6,137 bases of DNA from Chloroflexota bacterium (lineage in GTDB: Bacteria > Chloroflexota > Limnocylindria > Limnocylindrales > CSP1-4): the NCBI GenBank assembly GCA_030271555.1, contig JARXKQ010000077.1:1-6137 (forward strand), given 5' to 3'. Below are positions 1 to 5,566 of this stretch, piece after piece. Below the pieces are notes generated by a model that saw nothing but the letters and a program-made list of their open reading frames with translations, did no database searches and had not been told where the DNA came from. Within the stretch, counting starts at the first letter, position 1; each line of letters opens with the position of its first letter. Made by a program: the position numbers and the translations under genes.

Positions 1-2078
1 ACTACGGCCACGGCGCGTATGGCATTGCCGCGGCGGCGGAGGTCTACTTCGGCGTCACGGACCTCAAGCTCCTCACGCCCGCCCAGGCAGCAATCCTCGC
101 CGGTCTGCCCCAGTCGCCCAACACCTACGACCTCTACAAGTGGGCCGAAACCGACGCTGCCGGACAGCTGGTCGTACCCATCGCCCCGACCACGCTCCAT
201 CCGGAGGTCGCGGCGCCGGTCAAGCGGCGCAACAAGATCCTCGAGAACCTCGAGGCGGGCGACGGCCACTTCATACGCCTGACACCAGACCAGCTCGACC
301 AGGCCCTGGCCGAACCGATCGTGTTGCACCCGCCCACGCCCTTCCAATTCAAGGCGCCGCAATTCGTCTTCTACATGAAGCACCAGCTCGACGCGCTCCT
401 CGCCGACCGCGCGCCTGTGGAGCGCGGCGGTTACAGGGTGATCACCACGCTCGACATGAGCGCCCAGGGCCTCGCCGAGAAGTACGTCGCCGCGGGCACG
501 ATCGTGCCCAACCTGCCGACCGACCAGATGGAGGCGCAGATCGATCTCCAGGGCCTGGGCCAGGATCGCAGGTGGATCGAGGCGCTGCACAACACCGACA
601 TCCATAACGGCTCACTCGTGGCGCTGGATGCGCGCAGCGGCCAGATCCTGGCGTACGTGGGCAGCGCCGGCTACTACCGCGATGACCTCGCGTCACCCCA
701 GTTCGATCCCAAGTACGACGTCGCCGGGACCGCGTATCGCCAACCGGGCTCGGCCTGGAAGCCCATCGTCTACGCGGCCGGCTTCGACGAGGGCCTGGTC
801 ACGCCGGGCACCCTGCTGCTGGACGTCGTGACTGAGTTCACGCGCGACTGGTTCCCGCACGACGCCGACCGGCGCGAGCGCGGCCCCGTCCTGATGCGTG
901 ACGCGCTCACCTACTCGCTCAACATCCCGGCGATCCGCGCGCTCGATCGCATCGGCGTCGACGCGGTGTCGACGCTCGCGACGAACATGGGCATCACCTT
1001 CCCGCGCGGCGACCGGCAGCTGTTCCAGGCCGGCCTTGCGGGGGCAATCGGTACGGTGGAAGTCAACCAGGTCGAGCTGACGTCCGGTTACGCGGCGCTC
1101 GCCAACGACGGCGTGCAGCTGCCCATCCAGACGATCCTGTCGATCACCGATGCCATCGGCAACCCGGTGCCGGTCACGCCTGAGGCGCCGCACCAAGTGG
1201 TCGGTCCGCAGTCCGCTTGGCTGATGAGCGACATCCTCAAGGATTCGACCGACCCGGCGCTGAACACCGTGTTCGGGCCGCGGCTGCAGATCGTCAACGG
1301 GCCGGTCGACCCGCTGGTGCCGGGCCGCGGCCGCCGGCCGGCCGCGGCCAAGACGGGTACCGCGAACGACTTGCGCGACCTGCTGGCGTTTGGCTATCTC
1401 GCGCCGCCGGCGGACCCGGCCGCGCCCCAGATCGTCGCTTCCGTCTGGACTGGCAACAGTGACCATTCGGCACCAAACGCGGCCGACTTCTCGATCGTCG
1501 CGGCAGATGGTCCGGGCCGCATCTGGTCGGCGTTCCTGCGCGAGCTGTCGCGCGCCTGGCCCGTGGCCGCGTTCCCGGCTCCCCCTGTGGGCGTGGTTCA
1601 GGCCACAATCGACGCCTGGTCGGGCGGTGCGCCCGGCCCGTGGACGCGCGACACGCGGACGGAGTACTTCATCGATGGCACGCAGCCCGGTGGCGCGCGC
1701 CAGGTGGATCCGCCGGGCCTGCTCTACACGCAAATGTGCAACAACCGCTGGTTTGTCGACATCACCAAGGTCGAGCCGCTTGCACCGCCGAGCTGGCAGT
1801 CGGCCGACGGCGGCTGGATGGCCCGTGCCCGGCTGGGCGTGGGCCACCGCGGCGAGGACGGCGGCGTCACGGCGCATCTCTTTGGGCGCACCGACTGGGG
1901 CGGCTTCATCGCGCCGATCGACTGCTCGCAGGCGCCGCAGCCCACGCCGCAACCCACGCCCGACCACACACCCGGGCCGGGACCCACGCCCACGCCACCG
2001 CCGGGGCCAACACCGCAGCCGACCGACGCGCCCACGCCCAAACCTACCGACCCACCGCCCACAGCTGCGCCCAGCTGA
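1..2078 (+). CDS. Class A penicillin-binding protein (transglycosylase/transpeptidase), 5' partial
   Basis: Bifunctional peptidoglycan synthase: it polymerises lipid II glycan strands and cross-links stem peptides outside the membrane. The reading frame is open from base 3, giving 691 visible residues; the start, membrane anchor and catalytic Glu of the glycosyltransferase are upstream of the window. Residues 1-17 (YGHGAYGIAAAAEVYFG) and 25-40 (TPAQAAILAGLPQSPN) are late GT51 motifs. The transpeptidase domain has all three active-site motifs: SAWK at 250-253 (nucleophile Ser250), SLN at 305-307 and KTGT at 450-453. After it come a typical class A C-terminal segment (about 485-640) with two Cys (MCNNRW and IDCSQ), which could form an extracytoplasmic disulfide, and a 47-residue Pro/Thr-rich tail (645-691). 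All catalytic residues in view are intact. The enzyme class is very secure; which paralogue (PonA-like or other) cannot be decided. Confidence 0.96.
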   Translation, partial: YGHGAYGIAAAAEVYFGVTDLKLLTPAQAAILAGLPQSPNTYDLYKWAETDAAGQLVVPIAPTTLHPEVAAPVKRRNKILENLEAGDGHFIRLTPDQLDQALAEPIVLHPPTPFQFKAPQFVFYMKHQLDALLADRAPVERGGYRVITTLDMSAQGLAEKYVAAGTIVPNLPTDQMEAQIDLQGLGQDRRWIEALHNTDIHNGSLVALDARSGQILAYVGSAGYYRDDLASPQFDPKYDVAGTAYRQPGSAWKPIVYAAGFDEGLVTPGTLLLDVVTEFTRDWFPHDADRRERGPVLMRDALTYSLNIPAIRALDRIGVDAVSTLATNMGITFPRGDRQLFQAGLAGAIGTVEVNQVELTSGYAALANDGVQLPIQTILSITDAIGNPVPVTPEAPHQVVGPQSAWLMSDILKDSTDPALNTVFGPRLQIVNGPVDPLVPGRGRRPAAAKTGTANDLRDLLAFGYLAPPADPAAPQIVASVWTGNSDHSAPNAADFSIVAADGPGRIWSAFLRELSRAWPVAAFPAPPVGVVQATIDAWSGGAPGPWTRDTRTEYFIDGTQPGGARQVDPPGLLYTQMCNNRWFVDITKVEPLAPPSWQSADGGWMARARLGVGHRGEDGGVTAHLFGRTDWGGFIAPIDCSQAPQPTPQPTPDHTPGPGPTPTPPPGPTPQPTDAPTPKPTDPPPTAAPS
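1935..2075 (+). repeat. Pro/Thr-rich low-complexity tail of the penicillin-binding protein
   Basis: The last 47 codons of the penicillin-binding protein encode degenerate PTP/PQPTP units (PQPTPQPTP, PGPGPTPTPP, APTPKPTDP), with cac/acg/ccg-rich DNA to match. Such tails are common on extracytoplasmic proteins of GC-rich bacteria, including class A penicillin-binding proteins, and probably act as an extended spacer in the cell wall. The unit is too irregular to be a strict tandem DNA repeat. Confidence 0.85.
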
Positions 2079-2138
2079 CCTGCAACAGGGCTGATACGGG
2101 GTTGCCGTTCGCGCGGGAGCGCAGGTGAGCGGTGCTGA

Positions 2139-2184
2139 CCGACCATCGTTCCACCTAGAAAGAGGAGGAATCAACGATGGTCGG
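2139..2184 (+). promoter_or_regulatory. Hairpin enclosing the ribosome-binding site and start codon of the 2177 gene
   Basis: A perfect 12-bp inverted repeat has arms at 2139-2150 (CCGACCATCGTT) and 2173-2184 (AACGATGGTCGG). The right arm contains the ATG at 2177-2179. The enclosed 22 bases hold the Shine-Dalgarno AGGAGG (2163-2168) and, before it, CCACCT (2151-2156), which can pair with it apart from one A-A mismatch, leaving a 6-base loop (2157-2162) and a 4-base bulge (2169-2172). If folded in the mRNA, this would hide both the ribosome-binding site and the start codon. The inverted repeat is seen directly; translational control (thermometer, protein-bound or ligand-bound element) is inferred. 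A DNA operator is less likely because of the long gap between arms. Confidence 0.6.
2163..2168 (+). promoter_or_regulatory. Shine-Dalgarno sequence of the 2177 gene
   Basis: AGGAGG lies 8 bases before the ATG at 2177, a near-ideal match and spacing. It fixes the start of this otherwise unrecognised gene, and it can pair with CCACCT at 2151-2156 in the hairpin described for this leader. Confidence 0.8.
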
Positions 2185-2551
2185 AACAAACACAAAGAGC
2201 AGCACAACCTCGACGCGCAGTCATTCGGCGGACAGCGCCAACGGCAGTTCGCGTCTGCCAATGGACGCGGTGATCAGCGGCGCCCAGGGTGCGGCTGACG
2301 TCGCGCGCCAGACCGCCGGCCGGGCCGCGGCCGCGCTACCCGACGCGGTTGCGGGCGCGCAGGTCTACGCCCGCGACACGCAACACGCGCTCGAAGGCAT
2401 GGACGATCAGACGCTGTTGGCCGGCACGACGTTCTCGTTGGGTCTGGGCATTGGCTTATTCGTCGGCGGCGCGCATCGCTTGCTGGTCGTGGCCGCCCTC
2501 GTGCCGGCCGGCGCGATGGCGATGACGCTGCTGGGCCGCAAGGATGCGTAG
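2177..2551 (+). CDS. Small membrane-anchored hypothetical protein (124 aa)
   Basis: I do not recognise a named family. The N-terminal third (1-27) is polar and Ser/Thr-rich, with no signal peptide. Residues 30-70 are Ala-rich and predicted helical (GAQGAADVARQTAGRAAAA), and two hydrophobic stretches follow at about 80-97 (LLAGTTFSLGLGIGLFVG) and 101-119 (RLLVVAALVPAGAMAMTLL), ending in a short basic tail (GRKDA). The arrangement of soluble helix plus Gly-rich membrane hairpin recalls DUF883/ElaB- or YtxH-like stress-associated membrane proteins, but this is resemblance in layout only. The start is well supported by AGGAGG 8 bases upstream. It stands 98 bases after the penicillin-binding protein gene on the same strand and probably has its own translational control through the leader hairpin. 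A strong ribosome-binding site under a strong hairpin suggests conditional, potentially high expression. Confidence 0.8.
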   Translation: MVGTNTKSSTTSTRSHSADSANGSSRLPMDAVISGAQGAADVARQTAGRAAAALPDAVAGAQVYARDTQHALEGMDDQTLLAGTTFSLGLGIGLFVGGAHRLLVVAALVPAGAMAMTLLGRKDA

Positions 2552-2579
2552 CGGCATCCGCACACCGTGCGGAGGCTGC
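2551..2579 (+). terminator. Stem-loop directly at the stop codon of the 2177 gene
   Basis: TCCGCAC (2557-2563) pairs perfectly with GTGCGGA (2567-2573) around a 3-base loop. The stem extends outward (2551-2556 with 2574-2579) with one A-G mismatch and one G-U pair, beginning at the last base of the stop codon. No T tract follows, so it may be a 3'-end stabiliser or a factor-assisted termination site rather than a classic intrinsic terminator. Confidence 0.4.
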
Positions 2580-2592
2580 CAGCCGACGCGCA

Positions 2593-2615
2593 GCAGCGGC
2601 CAGAAGGCCGTCTGC
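2593..2615 (+). other. Second stem-loop in the convergent intergenic region
   Basis: GCAGCGGCC (2593-2601) pairs with GGCCG (2606-2610) and CTGC (2612-2615) around the loop AGAA, with T2611 bulged: 9 base pairs. No T tract follows. It could be part of a structured 3' untranslated region on either strand. Short GC-rich hairpins are frequent by chance at this base composition. Confidence 0.3.
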
Positions 2616-2652
2616 GGAGCCGGAACTGTGGAGCCGCGAGCGGCGCGATTGA

Positions 2653-2684
2653 AGAGCTAGACCCCTAAGGAAAGAGCTAGCCCC
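2653..2684 (+). repeat. 20-base-spaced direct repeat of the terminator arm
   Basis: AGAGCTAG-N-CCCC occurs at 2653-2665 (AGAGCTAGACCCC) and again at 2673-2685 as AGAGCTAGCCCCG, differing at the ninth base. Both copies can pair with the single CTAGCTCT at 2691-2698, so two mutually exclusive hairpins are possible. This may be a partial duplication of the terminator stem. Confidence 0.5.
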
Positions 2685-2698
2685 GGAGGGCTAGCTCT
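2673..2698 (-). terminator. Bidirectional intrinsic terminator-like hairpin between convergent genes
   Basis: AGAGCTAGCCC (2673-2683) and GGGCTAGCTCT (2688-2698) form a perfect 11-bp stem with a CGGA tetraloop. Weaker outer pairing continues between CCCCTAAG (2662-2669) and CTTAAGGG (2699-2705 region) with one mismatch. On the minus strand the stem is followed by TTTCCTT, a modest T tract, about 32 bases after the response regulator stop, so it best serves that gene. On the plus strand the downstream sequence (CTTAAGGGTT) is less U-rich, but the hairpin could also end transcripts from the 2177 gene. Confidence 0.75.
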
Positions 2699-2729
2699 CT
2701 TAAGGGTTAGGTTGGAACCGCCTGCTGGG

Positions 2730-3566
2730 TTAGGCAGTAACTGGCGCTGGCGTCCCGGTCGTCGAACCCGACGAACCTGCGCCCGCCGATCCTGTCGTCG
2801 AGTCGGTTGAAGTCGGCGACGGCGTCGAAGTCGTCGTCGACCCGCCGCCGTGATGGGTGCTCGAGTCGCCCAGGTTGCCCTCGGTGTCGAGCACGTAACC
2901 GATTCCCTGGAAGGTCTTGATGGGACCGGCCTCGCCGGGCGCCGCACCAAGCTTCCGGCGCACCCGTGAAATCCAGACTCGCAGGTACTGCAGGTCGTCG
3001 CGGTATTCGGGGCCCCAGACCTTCGTCAGGAGCTCGGTGTGGAGCACGACCTTGCCCGCGTGCGCCGCGAGGTGCTGCAAGAGCAGCCACTCGGTCCGGC
3101 TGAGCGACACGAGCTCGCCGCCCTTGCGCAACAGCCGCCGCTCGAGGTCGATCTCGATGTCGTCGAACGCGACGATGCCGGCGCCCGGTGCGACGCCGCT
3201 AGCGCGGCGGAGTACGGCGCGTACGCGCGCGGCCAGCTCATCGGGATGGAAGGGCTTGGCGACGTAATCGTCGGCACCCAGGTCGAGGCCCTTGGCCTTG
3301 TCACTGGTCGAGCCTTTGGCGGTGAGCAAGATCACCGGCACGGGCCGCCACTCGCGCAGCTGGCGCATGACCTCGATGCCGTCGAGGTCGGGCATGACGA
3401 TGTCCAAGAGAACGATGTCCGGCCTGATTTCCTCGGCCTTCTTGAGCGCCTCCTCGCCGCAACTGGCGGTGACAACGCGGAAACCCTCATCGTGCAGGGT
3501 CATGGCTACGAGCTTGGTGATGCGCGGCTCATCATCGGCCACAAGCACCAAAGGTTGGCTGTTCAC
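2730..3566 (-). CDS. OmpR/KdpE-like response regulator with a low-complexity C-terminal tail
   Basis: DNA-binding transcription factor (278 aa) controlled by phosphorylation from a sensor kinase. The receiver domain (about 5-121) has the acidic pair Asp11/Asp12, phosphoacceptor Asp55 (IVLLDIVMPDLDG), Thr82 and Lys104 (KPF), all intact. The winged-helix domain (about 131-229) carries SLSRTEWLLLQHLAAHAGKV and WGPEYRDDLQYLRVWISRVR, closest in style to KdpE, and ends with the IKTFQGIGYVL wing. The family normally stops near residue 229; here 49 residues rich in Ser, Thr, Gly and Pro follow (230-278). GTG at 3566 is chosen because AAGGAGGTG precedes it and the receiver domain begins at once; the in-frame ATG at 3608 would place that site inside the coding region. 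No histidine kinase or kdp genes are adjacent, so its partner and targets are unknown. Family assignment is secure, potassium control is not. Confidence 0.95.
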   Translation of the reverse strand: MNSQPLVLVADDEPRITKLVAMTLHDEGFRVVTASCGEEALKKAEEIRPDIVLLDIVMPDLDGIEVMRQLREWRPVPVILLTAKGSTSDKAKGLDLGADDYVAKPFHPDELAARVRAVLRRASGVAPGAGIVAFDDIEIDLERRLLRKGGELVSLSRTEWLLLQHLAAHAGKVVLHTELLTKVWGPEYRDDLQYLRVWISRVRRKLGAAPGEAGPIKTFQGIGYVLDTEGNLGDSSTHHGGGSTTTSTPSPTSTDSTTGSAGAGSSGSTTGTPAPVTA

Positions 3567-3568
3567 GG

Positions 3569-3577
3569 CACCTCCTT
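3569..3577 (-). promoter_or_regulatory. Extended Shine-Dalgarno of the response regulator
   Basis: On the minus strand AAGGAGGTG matches the anti-Shine-Dalgarno over nine bases and ends two bases before the GTG codon at 3566 (four bases from the AAGGAGG core). It decides the start in favour of GTG 3566 over the upstream ATG at 3608. The spacing is slightly short, which may be offset by the long match. Confidence 0.75.
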
Positions 3578-3678
3578 GAGTGGCCTCCAGACTACGGCCG
3601 GAACACAAGGAATCAGGCCCGCGCGGTCTATCGAACGCGTTACAAACTGAAATGGTTATTGCAGTTTCTTTGGGCCGA

Positions 3679-3714
3679 TTGACAGTCCGGGCAGGCGATC
3701 GGTGCCGCTAGGCT
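3679..3714 (+). promoter_or_regulatory. Possible promoter of the AI-2E-family permease gene
   Basis: A perfect -35 hexamer TTGACA lies at 3679-3684 and a TAGGCT -10-like hexamer at 3709-3714. The 24-base spacer is too long for a normal sigma-70 pair, so the two may not belong together. TAGGCT alone, 10 bases before the ATG, would start transcription around 3721 and give an almost leaderless mRNA, which would fit the missing Shine-Dalgarno. The region 3567-3724 separates divergent genes, so it should hold promoters for both; I see no convincing -35/-10 pair for the response regulator, only an AT-richer patch at about 3640-3672. Confidence 0.35.
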
Positions 3715-3724
3715 GCGTCCGGCG

Positions 3725-4819
3725 ATGAGAGGTCAAGCGTTTCTGTGGTTCGTCCGCGGCGTCGGCCTGGCGTTTGGCGTGGCGCTGACCGTCGTGCTGC
3801 TTTACGGCGTGGTGTTGAGCGCGCGGGTGCTGGTCCTCGTCTTCCTCGCGCTGCTCCTGGCGTCAGGCGTCGAACCGCTCATCGAACGAGTCCGGACGAA
3901 CAGTCCGCTGGGCCGCGGCGCGGTCTTGCTGCTTGTTTACGCGGCCATCTTCGCGGGCGTTGCGCTGGTTGCGCTGCTGGTGGTGCCGAGCGCCGTGGGC
4001 CAATTCAGCGACCTTGGCGCACGCATCACGCCGCTCCTCGACAACGCCCGCGAGTGGGCGCGTAACGTCGAGCCGCACGCGCTGTCAGTCAGCCTCGTGG
4101 GCCTCGTTGACACCGTCGCGCGGGTGCTGGTACCAACCGGGGCTGCGGCGCCCGACGCGGACCAGCTGATCGCGCTGGGCCTGACATTTGCGGAGGTCGT
4201 GATCAGCACGATCGCCGTGCTGACGATGATCTATTTCTGGTTGACCGAACGCGCTCGGCTGCAGCGCTTCTTCCTCGCGCTGCTGCCCGCCGACAGGCGC
4301 GGCGGCGCCCGCGAAGCGTGGAACGAGATGGAGCTCCAGCTGGGCGCCTGGGTGCGCGGCCAGCTCATCCTGATGGGTTCAGTCGGTGTCGCGACGACCA
4401 TTGCCTATTTCCTGATCGGCCTCGAGGGTGCGCTGCTGCTGGGCCTCATCGCCGCCTTGGCTGAGGCCATTCCACTCGTCGGCCCCGCGCTGGGTGCCGT
4501 ACCGGCGTTGATCGTCGCCGCGCTCACGGGGCGGATCGAGGTCGTGATCCTGGTCGCGGTGGTGTACGTGATCATCCAGATCGTCGAGGGCAACATCCTC
4601 GTGCCGCTGGTCATGCGCAACACGATCGGCATTCCGCCGCTGCTTGTCGTCATCAGCATCCTTGCCGGCGCGGCGATCGCCGGCGTACCCGGCGCCCTGC
4701 TGTCCGTGCCTATTGCGGCCGCGCTGCTCGTCGTCGTGGAGCGCCTCCAGGCACGCGATGAGCCTGTGCCACTGTCGGCTTCGCAACCGTCTGCGGGCGA
4801 GCCTGTCGAGTCGAGTTGA
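3725..4819 (+). CDS. AI-2E family transporter (PerM/TqsA-like permease)
   Basis: Polytopic inner-membrane protein of 364 aa, the usual family length. Hydrophobic segments lie at about 11-31, 34-48, 66-87, 147-173, 213-232, 235-262, 272-287 and 303-340, with the family's large extracytoplasmic region at about 90-146. Diagnostic motifs are all present: GAWVRGQLILM (207-217), a GL-type stretch leading to LAEAIPLVGPALGAVPA (245-261), IIQIVEGNILVPLVM (283-297) and IPPLLVVISILAGAAIAGVPGA around 303-324. Members were first linked to autoinducer-2 export (TqsA), but others are Na+/H+ or Na+(Li+)/H+ antiporters or of unknown substrate, so the substrate here is open. The tail (343-364) is polar. No Shine-Dalgarno precedes ATG 3725; transcription may be near-leaderless. 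It is divergent from the response regulator, which might control it, though nothing in the sequence proves this. Confidence 0.93.
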   Translation: MRGQAFLWFVRGVGLAFGVALTVVLLYGVVLSARVLVLVFLALLLASGVEPLIERVRTNSPLGRGAVLLLVYAAIFAGVALVALLVVPSAVGQFSDLGARITPLLDNAREWARNVEPHALSVSLVGLVDTVARVLVPTGAAAPDADQLIALGLTFAEVVISTIAVLTMIYFWLTERARLQRFFLALLPADRRGGAREAWNEMELQLGAWVRGQLILMGSVGVATTIAYFLIGLEGALLLGLIAALAEAIPLVGPALGAVPALIVAALTGRIEVVILVAVVYVIIQIVEGNILVPLVMRNTIGIPPLLVVISILAGAAIAGVPGALLSVPIAAALLVVVERLQARDEPVPLSASQPSAGEPVESS

Positions 4820-4888
4820 AAGACACCTGACAGCCGATCCCGAGGCATATCGCAACAGGCGTAAGCCGTTGTCGACGATTCTGGCGCA

Positions 4889-5107
4889 ATGGATAACCAG
4901 CAGCAGCTTCCGAACCAGCCGGATGGTGGTTCGCATCAGCCCGGCCAAGACAACGCGCCCGACGCGGGCGACCTGCGTCGTCTGGGCGAAGAGGGCGGTC
5001 CGATAGGCCTCAGGGTCGGACGTAATCCGGCCAACCTGGGCGATGAGGTGCCGGAAGAAGCGGATGTGACCTTGCCGCAGTTGGAACCAAGCACAGCGGA
5101 GATGTGA
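4889..5107 (+). CDS. Small acidic, probably disordered hypothetical protein (72 aa)
   Basis: I do not recognise this family. The product is hydrophilic and acidic, with Gln/Asn/Pro-rich residues 1-22 and an acidic C-terminal half (GDEVPEEADV). It has no Lys, Cys or aromatic residue and no hydrophobic segment, so it is likely disordered and cytosolic. Evidence for it being real: its TGA (5105-5107) is one base before the ATG of the cupin gene, an arrangement typical of translational coupling, and no other gene explains this stretch. Against: no Shine-Dalgarno, and third-position GC of about 69% (50 of 72 codons) looks lower than in the neighbouring genes. GATTCT at 4877-4882, six bases before ATG, might serve as a -10 for a leaderless transcript. 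The 69 bases between the permease stop and this start hold nothing else I can identify. Confidence 0.55.
   Translation: MDNQQQLPNQPDGGSHQPGQDNAPDAGDLRRLGEEGGPIGLRVGRNPANLGDEVPEEADVTLPQLEPSTAEM
5098..5101 (+). promoter_or_regulatory. Shine-Dalgarno of the cupin gene, inside the preceding ORF
   Basis: GGAG lies 7 bases before ATG 5109, within the last codons of the 72-codon ORF. It supports 5109 rather than the internal ATG at 5190 as the cupin start, and it fits coupled translation of the two genes. Confidence 0.55.
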
Positions 5108-5108
5108 G

Positions 5109-5546
5109 ATGACCAGCTTGGAAGTCGTTGATCGCCGCAAGGGCTCGTACGGCAGCCCGGGCGGCAGCGACACCCGCGCCGGCCGGACGATGATCGAGCC
5201 ATTGATGCAGTTCTCGCTCGATCTCGAGGCCGATTCATTACGGCTGGAGCCCGAATACCGCACAGGCGACCGCAACTCGCGCACTCTGACCAAGGAGACT
5301 GACCTGCGCGTGCTGATGACCGTCCTGCGCGAGGGCGCCGCGCTCGATAAGCAAGACGGCGACGCGCGCGCGACAGTGCAGATCATCGATGGCACGGCCA
5401 CGCTCGAAGTCGACGGTGCCGAGGCACACCTTGAGCCCGCCGAGGTGGCCGTCGTTGATAGGGGCCATCCCTGGGTGCTCCGGGCCGATTCGGACTGCGC
5501 CGTGCTGCTGACCATCGCCTGGCCGCGGGAGAAGGTCGGCGTTTAG
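5109..5546 (+). CDS. Cupin-like domain protein (145 aa)
   Basis: Single-domain beta-barrel protein of the small cupin type. The cupin core spans about 47-138: an RTGDRNSRTLTKETDLRVLMTVLREGA segment, motif 1 region (about 77-96, ending in VQIIDGTATLEVDG) and motif 2 region (LEPAEVAVVDRGHPWVLRA, His120), then CAVLLTIAWP. It resembles short cupins with an LRV-x-L-x-VLREGA...VQVL-x-G...GHP pattern. Motif 1 here reads LDKQDGDARATVQ, without the usual metal-binding His residues, while the motif 2 His is kept. It may therefore bind no metal or bind differently, and may be a sensor or binding protein rather than an enzyme. Residues 1-28 are a polar Gly/Ser/Arg-rich extension; the domain could instead begin at ATG 5190, but GGAG before 5109 and the one-base gap from the upstream ORF favour 5109. 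It ends 20 bases before the LigD start on the same strand. Substrate unknown. Confidence 0.85.
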   Translation: MTSLEVVDRRKGSYGSPGGSDTRAGRTMIEPLMQFSLDLEADSLRLEPEYRTGDRNSRTLTKETDLRVLMTVLREGAALDKQDGDARATVQIIDGTATLEVDGAEAHLEPAEVAVVDRGHPWVLRADSDCAVLLTIAWPREKVGV

Positions 5547-5550
5547 CGCC

Positions 5551-5556
5551 TAACCT
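5551..5556 (+). promoter_or_regulatory. Possible -10 hexamer for near-leaderless ligD transcription
   Basis: TAACCT lies exactly 10 bases before ATG 5567, the same distance as TAGGCT before the permease ATG at 3725. There is no good -35 at the expected distance and only a weak GAGCGG close to the start codon. The gene could equally be read from the upstream cupin transcript, since only 20 bases separate them. Confidence 0.3.
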
Positions 5557-5566
5557 GAGCGGCGCG

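Noticed and set aside
2111..2122. GCGC-GGGA-GCGC hairpin after the penicillin-binding protein as a terminator
   Set aside because: Only four base pairs and no T tract; expected by chance at this GC content.
693..2261. 522-codon open frame on the minus strand
   Set aside because: It is antisense to the penicillin-binding protein, whose catalytic motifs are all intact; the Arg-rich product has no recognisable domain and is a product of high GC content.
2730..3566. Part of a kdp potassium-transport operon
   Set aside because: The regulator is KdpE-like in sequence style, but no kdpFABC or kdpD sequence is in the window, so a potassium role is not supported.
3564..3608. Longer response regulator start at ATG 3608
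   Set aside because: The strong AAGGAGGTG would then lie inside the coding region, no ribosome-binding site precedes 3608, and the added residues are not part of the receiver domain.
3039..3650. 203-codon open frame on the plus strand
   Set aside because: It is antisense to the response regulator, whose receiver and winged-helix motifs are clear.
4644..5006. 120-codon plus-strand frame spanning the permease end
   Set aside because: It overlaps the permease in another frame and has no domain; the only extra region it covers is better explained by the ORF at 4889-5107.
4379..5515. 378-codon open frame on the minus strand
   Set aside because: It runs antisense across the permease end, the acidic ORF and the cupin; composition is Arg/Asp/His-rich with no domain, as expected for a GC-rich shadow.
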